Part shown: positions 25,548 to 34,391 of the stretch, one piece after another
Layout of the letters: every line of letters starts with the position of its first letter
Position numbering within the stretch: the first letter of the stretch is position 1
From: Lytechinus variegatus
Lineage: Eukaryota; Echinodermata; Echinoidea; Temnopleuroida; Toxopneustidae
Assembly (NCBI RefSeq): GCF_018143015.1
Contig: NC_054746.1
Location: 14,127,532 to 14,191,531, forward strand
DNA length: 64,000 nucleotides
Direction: 5' to 3'
Notes under the pieces: generated by a model
What the model saw: only the letters and a program-made list of their open reading frames with translations
Databases searched by the model: none
Told to the model about the DNA's origin: nothing
Made by a program: the position numbers and the translations under genes

Positions 25548-25578
<31 letters not shown>

Positions 25579-28500
25579 GGCGGCGGCGTCAACATCAAAT
25601 CTTAACCTGAGGTTAAGTTTTTGAAATGACATCATAACTTAGAAAGTATATGGACCTAGTTCATGAAACTTGACCATAAGGTTAATCAAGTATTACTGAA
25701 CATCCTATTAGAGTTTCATGTCACATGACCAAGGTCAAAGGTCATTTAGGGTCAATGAACTTAGACCATGTTGGAGGAATCAACATCGAAATCTTAACCT
25801 GAGGTTAAGTTTTTGAAATGTCATCATAACTTAGAAAATATATGGACCTAGTTCATGAAACTTGGACATAAGGTTAATCAAGTATCACTGAACATCCTGC
25901 ATGAGTTTCACGTCACATGACCAAGGTCAAAGGTCATTTAGGGTCAATGAACTTTGGCCGAATTGGGGATATCTGTTGAATTCCCATTATAACTTTGAAT
26001 GTTTATGGATCTGATTCATGAAACTTGGACATAATAGTAATCAAACATCACTGAACATTTTGTGCAAGTTTCAGGTCTCATGATTAAGGTCAAAGGTCAT
26101 TTAGGGTCAATGAACTTTGGCCGAATCGGGGGTATCTGTTGAATTACCATCATAACTTTGAAAGTTTATTGGTCTAGTTCATTAAACTTGGACATTAGAG
26201 TAATCAAGTATCACTGAACATCCTGTGCGTGTTTCAGGTCACATGTCCAAGGTCAAAGGTCAATGAACTTTAGCCGAATTGGGTGTATCTGTTGAATTAC
26301 CATCATAACTTTGAAAGTTTATGGATCTGATTCATGAAACTTGTACATAAGAGTATTCAAGTATCACTGAACATCCTGTTCCAGTTTCAGGTCACATGAT
26401 CAAGGTCAAAGGTCATGTAAGGTCAATGAACTTTGGCCATGTTGGGGTTTTTTGTTGAATAACCATCATATCTCTGTAAGTTTATTGGTCTAGTTCATAA
26501 AAAGAGGACATAAGAGTAACCATGTATCACTGAACATCTTGTGCGAGTTAGAGTAGTATGCAAAGTCAGCACTGCTGCTATATTGAACCGCGTGATGCAG
26601 GTGAGACGGCCATAGGCATTCCACTTGTTAATTTAAGATGACCCCCAAATTACTGGTAGATTATATTTTCTTTAAGCCTTACGCCAGTCTTCTAAGCACA
26701 AACATTTCTGCCCTGAAATCTTAGTAATTAGGGGTCTACATGTACCAGTAGACATTTCATGATGGTCAAACCATAACATAAAATTACCTTTTGTTTATAT
26801 TGGATAGGATTTCAATATTTCATATATCTGTAGATATTCATTTCATTATCTTTGCATATTTTGTCTAAGTTTGCAAAGAGTAAATCGATATTGACATATC
26901 TTAATTATGTGTCATAACGTCAAGTAATTGTATTTTCTTGATATGGTGATTGCAGGTATCATTTGATTATCTAACAACTGAATACTTTATCAATCACGCT
27001 TTGTTTTAATCATTTCATAATTATTAATTCATGTCTGCATGAAAGGAAAATAATTCGTTTCCTTTTTGTAATCACTTATATTTGATTTAGGCTTCTGTTC
27101 CTAATGGAGGGTTCTCTGTATTCTGCGTCCAGAAACAACCGGTGAGTACATTTAAGATACAAAGAAATACAACAATACGAATGAAAACTAAGCTCTAATT
27201 GGAATATATAGCAGACGAAATATTTTTCAAAATGATGACATGAATGTCCAAATCACGTACTTGCATTTTTTATTACTTGTAGCTTGCATCTAAATGAAAC
27301 CAAATACAGGGCTATCTAATGAAGATATTAACATCTTTTTTACTCATTACAGGACACTGGAACTTCTCCTGTATCTGATTCCATCACAAAGGAACACAAG
27401 GAGAAATTACAGCCCAACGAAAAGGTATATGTTTACATTAATCTAACAATATAATGTTATCAGACCACTCAACGCATAGAAGGTCAGTAATGTTTTGGCA
27501 CCCGAGAATAGAACTCGACATTTAATGCGATAATAATGATAATAATAATAATAATAATAACATTCGAAAACATGAAAAAGGGGAATTTATATTGTAACAA
27601 CCAGAGAGTCAGAGATACATGAAGTATTACCATGTTCTATGCTCGATGAAGAACTTACATATTCGTCTATAGATTAATAATCGTATCTTGATTGGCAATC
27701 ACCCAGGAATCACTCCAAACTATCGTTTCCCATCAAGGACACTGTTTTTAAAGTTAACATTTAATACATTAAATTTATGTACCTAACTTTTATTAAGGGT
27801 AGGAAGTAATTCCTCTAGAAGCTGTGTGAGCTGTGAAGACCTATAGCTTATCCGGGTAATATAGGAGCGCCTTAAGCACCTAACAAGGTGGATATGTGCG
27901 CAATATAAATACCCTATTATTATTAAAAAATACGTTAAACTTTGCTTCTTTGTTTCTCATCTCAAAGGTTGTTGCTCCAAAAGGAGGATATTCCATCTTC
28001 TCTGTGAACAAGCAACCGGTATGTATCTCAGTATACGATGCATTTGTGATATGGATAATGAAAACTGTTATCACAGCTTAAGAAACTTGAATTATTCATG
28101 TGAACTTTTACCTAACGAATTAGACATCAATAAAAATATGCGTTTCATAAATACACAAAGATTCCTTTCACATTGTTAATAATGTACTTCATTTTATTTG
28201 ATCAGGACACCCTGACTTCTCCAAAGAACTCTGGCATGGATGTAACAGATCATAAGAAGAACAACTCTGTGAACTTGGTACGTCAGCCAACAGCCATTAT
28301 TATTATTATTATTTTTACATATTTCATGAGAATGGCCTGATTTGAAGGTTCTCCAAATTCAATTGAATTTATATGAGTCGATATACCAAGATTGAAATGT
28401 GTTTTATTTTGCCATTGTTCAGTTTTAATTTGTGTTTTGTTAACGATATATTAGCGGATTGTCATGGTTAATATTACAAGTGGTACTTTTGTATAGTGGC

Positions 28501-30368
28501 ATTTCATAATTAGGCGTGAAGTGTAATTGTGTAAGTAAGACAAATATGAGAGATATGTATATGTCATTAACATGATCTACAGTTCACAATATTCAATTTA
28601 TTGCTTGCAACAGGATCAACCCATTGGTAGTGATGGCTACAGCTTCCTGCCACGGATTACATCATCCGTCGAATCAACTGTGTCATCTTCCCCTAAGACC
28701 ATCAAGGGATCCGGATCTGATACCAAACTGACCAACTGTCCTCTGGAGAGTCTGCCACCCTATCAACATCAAGAGCCGTCAAAGACCAAGGCCCCTTGGG
28801 AAGCTGTATCTGATTTGAAGGTGCATGAGACCAGAGTTGCTGAGAATCCGAAACAGATGACTGACTCCGACTTGCAACCTCAGGACACGGACGAAGCCGG
28901 ATGTTATAGCCAGGTCAACGGCGGCACTAAAGTGAAGCTCATTAACGTGTTACCAGCTCAAAATGCCAACTTGCCATCAATGAGCACTCGAGATTCCGAG
29001 CCTGACATTGCAGTGCCTAAGATCCAAAGCCAGAATAACAGCGGCACTCCAAATGTGAGGGTCATTCAAGTAGAACCAGCCAACGACCCTTATTTGAAGA
29101 TCTCTCCTGCCAGGGAATCAAAACCTGCCGACCAGGCTTTCGGGAATGAGACTACAACTAAGGCATGCAGCAACACCGTCATCAACGCACGCTTCATCAC
29201 CGTGAAACCAGTGCACGAGCCTCTGCAAACCGTGACCAGTGACGTATCTGCTGCACGAGTCGAGAAAGTCCTTGAGGCTGCGAACGAGGCTGTTCCTGAG
29301 ATAAAATCTGTTCCCACTGAGGTCAAAGTCTCCGAGGCAAAGTCACATTCATTGGCAACGAATGATGGGCTCCCAATCAAAAACAACGGACCCCTCGAAG
29401 ATCCACTCAAGTGGCAGTACTCGGTCCCTCCTCCAAAGATCCAGAACTGGACCACCGAGCCCCTGGCGCAGTCAAAGAGCCATCTCTCCAACAACGGACA
29501 AGGAGAAATGTCTGAGGAAGAACCGCTCTCCGACCATCACCATGATGAACCTCCAGCTACTCCAAAGGAAACAGACACATGTATTCCTCCTTCATCTGAT
29601 GACATCGTGGTCGCTCCTGCGGCAGATGGAGGAGATTTCTTGAAGGTGATATATATATATATGGGTTTTTTCTTCAAATAATTTATTTTATTGCATAGTT
29701 TTTTGTTTTCCAATCCCACTTCCATACTATTTATTAAAACTACCGACTGGGCTTGAAAAAAGCCATATAATTCTCTTTTACTTGAAAACATTTTTAAATG
29801 TAGAGTTTTTAAGAATCTTTGAACTAAAAAGTTTATATCTTATTTCTTATAACCTCTATCTAGCCTTCCAAAAAGACCCGGAAGGAGCCTTCACAGAGGC
29901 GATTCCCAAAATCAACCAACCCGGGAATGACTCCAGACACATCTTCTGATATCCAACGAACGGTAAGTAAACAATTATGACTCTAATAAGTGATAATGGA
30001 TTTCTTTCTTTCCTTAATGGTATACGCTGACTCAAATGAATCATTTCATTACATGATTTTTAATGCAAATGAAAATAATTACGAGAACATGTTAATGATT
30101 ACAGATTTCTAAAGTCTCAACTTTATTAATAATGGTTCCGAAATTAGGCCAAATGAAGGATTTAAGAGAAATCAAATTTCTACCAATATTGTTTTTAAAT
30201 CCACTTTTTAAACATCACAAACTCGGCCTCTTACTCGGTTCTAATTATTCCTTCTCATCTTTTCGTGTTTTTTTTCAGGCTATGGATCCGAAAACAAAGA
30301 AGAAGCTCCTCAAACGTTTCCTAAAGCTCGCTCGCAGGCGCAAGAAGAAGCCTGCGAAGGCAGACTAG
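16765..30368 (+). CDS. TMEM145/GPR180-family seven-helix membrane protein
   Basis: Twenty exons: 16765-16866, 18091-18168, 18587-18667, 19203-19307, 20532-20706, 21171-21242, 21487-21636, 21989-22067, 22656-22825, 23290-23446, 23969-24089, 24365-24517, 24898-25194, 27091-27141, 27353-27424, 27968-28018, 28206-28277, 28614-29645, 29864-29962 and 30279-30368. They sum to 3207 nt, or 1068 residues, all in frame with GT/AG borders. The start is GACCATGG. Residues 1-23 are a signal peptide. An ectodomain with the family motifs 'DMAFLGNFYF', NYT glycosylation site, 'DQCCYRLLIF' and 'YTLHMTNG' precedes seven helices (about 183-428), including 'HPRKVPFYLPF' and a 'TRP' after helix 7, as in TMEM145. 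The tail (430-1068) is Ser/Pro/Lys-rich, far longer than I recall for TMEM145, and ends polybasic (KKKLLKRFLKLARRRKKK). Family members act in secretory-pathway or surface membranes; the ligand is not evident. Confidence 0.85.
19740..19925. repeat. (TAG)n microsatellite
   Basis: Imperfect GTAGTAGCAG repeats of about 185 bp in intron 4 of the membrane-protein gene. Confidence 0.8.
19968..20224. repeat. Interspersed repeat with GGGGCGGATCCAGGATT end
   Basis: It starts GAGGGGCGGATCCAGGATTT and ends CCCCAGGATCGCCACTGG. Two sub-repeats of ACTTGTGTATRAACG and CTCTCGRGGGGGGAGGGG lie inside, as does a pair of poly-G/poly-C tracts. It resembles the start of the repeat at 2410. Confidence 0.55.
22087..22128. 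repeat. Perfect 42-bp palindrome next to a splice donor
   Basis: ATGTCAAGATAAATTAATGT followed by its exact reverse complement, with no spacer (a central TA step). It begins 20 nt after the GT of the exon 8 donor (22068). In RNA it could fold as a 21-bp hairpin minus the turn. Confidence 0.85.
22226..22348. mobile_element. Small MITE, GGATTGGTCAAAATGACCATT ends
   Basis: The left GGATTGGTCAAAATGACCAT pairs with the right ATGGTCATTTTGGCCAATCC. No coding content. It lies in intron 8 of the membrane-protein gene. Confidence 0.7.
22958..23125. repeat. 84-bp tandem duplication with (ATC)n
   Basis: GCATGTTTACAAATYRTAACGTAAAWTGCGCTAAAC...ATTATCATTATCATCATC occurs twice, at 22958 and 23042. The ATC runs sit at the end of each copy. 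It lies in intron 9. Confidence 0.8.
25454..25480 (+). pseudogene. Ghost copy of exon 13 end and donor
   Basis: ACGGCTATTGGGATATTCACG|GTAGGT repeats the true exon 13 end (GCGGCTGTTGGGATTTCTACG|GTAGGT, ending 25194) some 280 bp downstream, with similar bases after the donor. In exon frame it reads TAIGIFT against AAVGIST. The upstream part is not recognisable, so this looks like a decayed partial exon duplication. Confidence 0.55.
25496..26607. mobile_element. 1.1-kb terminal-inverted element with DR1-bearing tandem units
   Basis: GTCTCACCTGC at 25496 is matched by GCAGGTGAGAC ending 26607. After a (GGC)n tract come about five tandem units of 150-190 bp. Each contains AGGTCAAAGGTCA (25732, 25924, 26087, 26250, 26403) and phrases such as ATCACTGAACATCCTGT and AACTTTGGCCGAATTGG. 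There is no open frame. It lies in intron 13 of the membrane-protein gene. Confidence 0.8.
27820..27930 (+). mobile_element. SINE 3'-end fragment
   Basis: GAGCGCCTTAAGCACCTAACAAGGTGGATATG, then GCGCAATATAAATACCC and an ATT tail, matches the tail region of the SINE at 32511-32804. The tRNA-like head is missing. Confidence 0.55.
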
Positions 30369-31185
30369 GAACAAACAAATCACTCCAACCATGCGTCAAC
30401 GATTTCAAAGCAAACCGAATACTTTTGGGCCATAAACACACCTTCAACTTACTTAAACCATTCTTCAATCATAAACAACGGAAGATACTTTTGGATCATA
30501 AAACAGACCAGTAAATGGCTAGGATATTGAAAATAGTTTGATTTATATCAAGCTATATACGGAAATTGAAAGCAATAACGAATTTTGAATACGTCTTAGT
30601 AATGAAATTTATAATAGAAATTTATTTTATTCAAGAAACCAAGAAGTATGCAACAGAGACTATGTAGCCATCGATTACTTAGCAAATAAGATGTATTAAT
30701 TTCATTGAAACTAGAAGAGTTATGAAATCATGATTACAAAGCGAATGAATTATCCCTAAAATTATATTAACAGTTGGAAGACGCTATTCATCTTATGCTG
30801 TATTTTGTAGAGCTTAGTTACATACAAAAAAATTGTACGACTAGCAACTTGGATATTATTGCCACTGTACTCTGAAGCATTTGGTTGTCTTGGTGAACTT
30901 TTCACTGAAACGAGAAAGAGAATGAAAGAAATATCTACCCAGCAAAGGGATTGAAAATTTAAAGAAACTTGAAATATTTCGAAATCAAATTCATAGAACA
31001 TGCTGATAATAGGACATTACCAATGAAAGATATTTTTAACAACTAGGCTTACGCTAGTAAAAATGCAGCTGAAAAGGATAACCAAAAATGGGATTGAGAT
31101 TATAAAATTGATCAAACTATGTAACAAATCAATATACAATATCATTATTGTAAGTCTCATTCTCAATAAAGATATAAAAAATAAC
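30369..31185 (+). other. Likely 3' UTR of the membrane-protein gene
   Basis: AT-rich sequence follows the TAG stop. The best poly(A) signal is AATAAA at 31165-31170, predicting a 3' UTR of about 820 nt. Some antisense open frames occur but lack support. Confidence 0.5.
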
Positions 31186-31199
31186 CCACTTTAAGACGT

Positions 31200-32270
31200 T
31201 TTTTTCTAATTGTGTGCAGTAAGACCGCGAGGCGTGAGAGGTTGTATGTGGGTGCTTGTGGGGGTGTATGAGTGTGCAGGTGCCTGTGTATGAGAGGTTG
31301 TGTGTATTCGAAAATACGTCAATGTCTGTGATGATGTTTTCTTTTCTTTCATCATTAAGTGATGGAGACTAAATCTCTTCCTGTTTCTCTTTCAAATTTA
31401 TCTTTGAAAAAATTGTTTTCGTAATTTATTAAAATGTCCCAAATTAATATCAATCAGAATAAAGCCCTAAAAACCATGCTACAAAACCAAATCGTTTATG
31501 AGGAGTAACGAGAAAAGAGACGTATTGCAATGAGTGCTTGATAATTTTTGATATCGAATCTGTAATATAATTGCTATGTTGCATTTATTATATTTTAATT
31601 GTTTATTTTCATAATGCTTGGGTGATTTTTGTACATTATTAGTTAGAAATGATTTAAAAAATTAAAGACTGAACTGAATAAGGACAATGCCTTAACGTTG
31701 CTAGAAATATTATCACGGAGGGTGCCCCCTTGTGGGCATAATTGAACATCGTTATACTGACAAACAGCAATATAACAACGAAAAAAGCCGTTTGCAATAA
31801 ACAACCAATAAAACATTTTACATCGTCAAGGACATTGTATGTCAGGCATAATCATAAACAAAATTATGTATGAGAAAAACAATATGATTACCAAGGGTTT
31901 AACGAATAATCACATATAATTATACACAAAGAAAGAAGTGAAATGAAGGGCATGGTTATTTATTTTTTTTAATCAAATCATAGATAGCAACGGTAACTAT
32001 TTCTAATTATTATTGTCATTTTGAGAAGAATAAATGAATCATGTGAATGTTTGCCAATATCAGGCTTTGATGGTATGTTATCGCATCCTGAAGAAAAAAA
32101 ATGGAAAGTAGGAAAACATGTAAATGTTCGTATCCAGAGGGCGTTTATATTGTCAAATTTAACTGACCACATGTCCCTGCTGCACCTCACGTACATGATG
32201 TGTTAACAAAATTAATCAAGCGCAGACCTCAAAATATAATAAATAATAGGCGTATAAACACAGGCCCATG
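31200..32270. other. Intergenic, mainly AT-rich
   Basis: A short GT-rich run lies at about 31225-31310. No other gene or repeat boundary can be supported. Confidence 0.4.
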
Positions 32271-32465
32271 CACAGCAAAAACTTGGGTGTTAATCGGTGT
32301 ACATAGAGGACCACACCAGTCATTTTACACCTGTATTAAATTAACAGTGTTAGTTTAACATTATAGGTATTATTACAGCTTTGGTTGTTACAGTTACACT
32401 ACTAGTATTTGGTGCTATGTTCAACCTCTAGGGTGTAATTTTAACACCACAGTTTTTACAGTGTG
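32271..32465. mobile_element. Second copy of the CACAGCAAAAACT MITE
   Basis: Same ends and same inner ATAGAGGACCACAC word as the copy at 10230-10470, but about 45 bp shorter through an internal deletion. Confidence 0.75.
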
Positions 32466-32510
32466 ATATTATGTAAAGAAAGTTTAACAACAATGTGAAC
32501 ACATACTGTG

Positions 32511-32804
32511 GAGCGTTGTGGCCCAGTGGATTAGTCTTCGGACTTCGAAACAAAGGGTCATGGGCTCGAATCCCAGCCATGGCGTAATTTCCTTCCGCAA
32601 GAAATTTATCCACGTTGTGCTGCACTCGACCCAGGTGAGGTGAATGGGTACCCGGTAGGATTATTCCTTGAATGCTTTAGCGCCTATATGGCCGCTCAGC
32701 TACAGCCGGGATAATAGTAATATACCTTGTATATTTCTGCGCCTTGAGCACATAATCAATGTGGATTTGGCGCTTTAGAAATACTCTATATTATTATTAT
32801 TATA
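32511..32804 (+). mobile_element. tRNA-derived SINE, nearly full length
   Basis: The tRNA-like head has box A TGGCCCAGTGG (32519-32529) and box B GGGCTCGAATCCC (32562-32574). A body with 'CACTCGACCCAGGTGAGGTGA' follows, then the tail GGCGCTTTAGAAATACTC and (ATT)n. It is similar to fragments at 27820, 39295 and, in reverse, 13083. It would be transcribed by RNA polymerase III and moved by a partner LINE not present here. Confidence 0.8.
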
Positions 32805-32896
32805 CTGCATTATGCTACACTTACGCCAATGAAACCGAGGCTTCAAACCGAGCGATGAAATATCATTGGAAATAACGTAATAGATTTGATCGCTCT

Positions 32897-33044
32897 GGGG
32901 CCGTTGCAGAAAGAGTTGCAATCAATCGCAACTCTAAAAATCATGCGCAACTTGATTTTCAACCAATCAGCAGCGCGCATTTGGGACTGGCAATTGATTT
33001 TTTTTGCCTTGCGTTTGAACGCAACTCTTTCTGCAACGGGCTCC
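32897..33044. mobile_element. MITE, GGGGCCGTTGCAGAAAGAGT ends
   Basis: The left GGCCGTTGCAGAAAGAGTTG pairs with the right CAACTCTTTCTGCAACGGGC. The interior carries inverted GCAACTY words. About 148 bp, non-coding. Confidence 0.75.
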
Positions 33045-33439
33045 AGGAGTCACTTTTACCGATATGAGTGTGAGATCGTTTTAATTCCATCAGTATCTTT
33101 CATTCGATGCAAATAAATTGAAAAAAAAAACAGCCACCAAAAACCAACTGACACTTCGTTAGTTAGTCATAAAACCACCCTTTCCCATGCACACTTGCGA
33201 ATCCGTACTTTTTAGACATATTATTTATCAATGTCTATTCATTTCAGAAACATTTAAAAATTATTTACAAGAGGAACCTACTTGGCACTTTGAGGAATAA
33301 CACTGCTTAATATCGTAGAGTTAAAAACTTAAAAACAAATCAAACATGAGAGCATTTCAAGGGACAATTAGAAACCATAGTGATTTTCACTATTGTTCCA
33401 AGAGCTACCAAAATCCTTGCATCTTGTTCTCTCAGAGAG

Positions 33440-33905
33440 CCTTCATGTACAATCTAACTCTGAAAATAATGATATCTCAATAAGAAGAGTCAAATTTACC
33501 GAGTAAAATACTGAAAATTTCATCAAAATCTCATAAAAAATAACGAGCCATTATTTATTTACTTCAGGAACATTTTCTGAAAATTATTATTTGCACGACA
33601 TCATGAATATTCATTATGTGGGCTGATGATGTCATGCCCCCAGTATCCATTTTCTTTTGTTATTACATCAAACCATAATTATTTCATATTGAGGTAAGCA
33701 TTTTAAGAAATAGAATTTCATAAAAGACAAAAGAATAAGTGTGGATATGACATCAGCTTGCTCGTTGAAAAAAAGCAGAACTTTGAAATTTCATAAAATT
33801 TTGTTATTCCTTGTCCGATTTCGACAAAAATTTTAAATGTTTTGTTTGCTTGGTTATACTATATTTGTTCAAATCATATAATTTTCAGCCTGGAATATCC
33901 CTTTA
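33440..33905. repeat. Decayed palindromic interspersed repeat
   Basis: One arm has CTGAAAATTTCATCAAAATC and the other holds CCGATTTCGACAAAAATTTT and TTTTCAGCCTGGAATATCCC. The arrangement is like that of the better preserved element at 63058-63590. Confidence 0.45.
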
Positions 33906-34391
33906 AACTAGTGAGCACAAAGACCGCAGTCAAAAAAGATGTGGTACTCTATGGTTGAACATGTTATCGGAAATTCCTACCATACCAGTTGCAGATACTA
34001 ATTAGCATTTGCATGCGAAGTATAATTGGCCTGCATTTCTACACGTGTATACCACAGTACTGCAAAAACTTTCCAAACAGAGCGTATATGACTGTATAGA
34101 AGCTAGTATCAACATTGAGTATATCGTTGGTCTATTATAGCTCAAAGAAATAAATATCGTTGTTAATATAGACCTGGGTGTTTAAAAGAACCGCACTAGT
34201 GCCGTTGAAAGTAAAATTTAAGACATTCCCACCATTAACTTTTAGTGCAATCGTGAAGGTTTTGAAGGAAATAGTATAATGTTTATAAATGAAACAGATT
34301 GGTAAAATAAAATACATATGCTTTAAGATTTTTTTTTCGAAACCACTCTCTAAGCATCGTCATTTATATATATGGATAATGCTGGATAATG
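33906..34391. other. AT-rich intergenic, nothing identified
   Basis: This is the flank of the Harbinger insertion. It ends with the near-tandem ATGGATAATG CTGGATAATG. Confidence 0.4.

Noticed and set aside
28572-28613. ATG at 28572 as a gene start for the 369-codon frame
   Set aside because: The region before 28614 is intron ending in CAACAG; the frame is exon 18 of the membrane-protein gene and reads in phase with exon 17.
32511-32585. Possible tRNA gene
   Set aside because: Box A and box B are present, but there is no paired acceptor stem and a SINE body with ATT tail follows directly.
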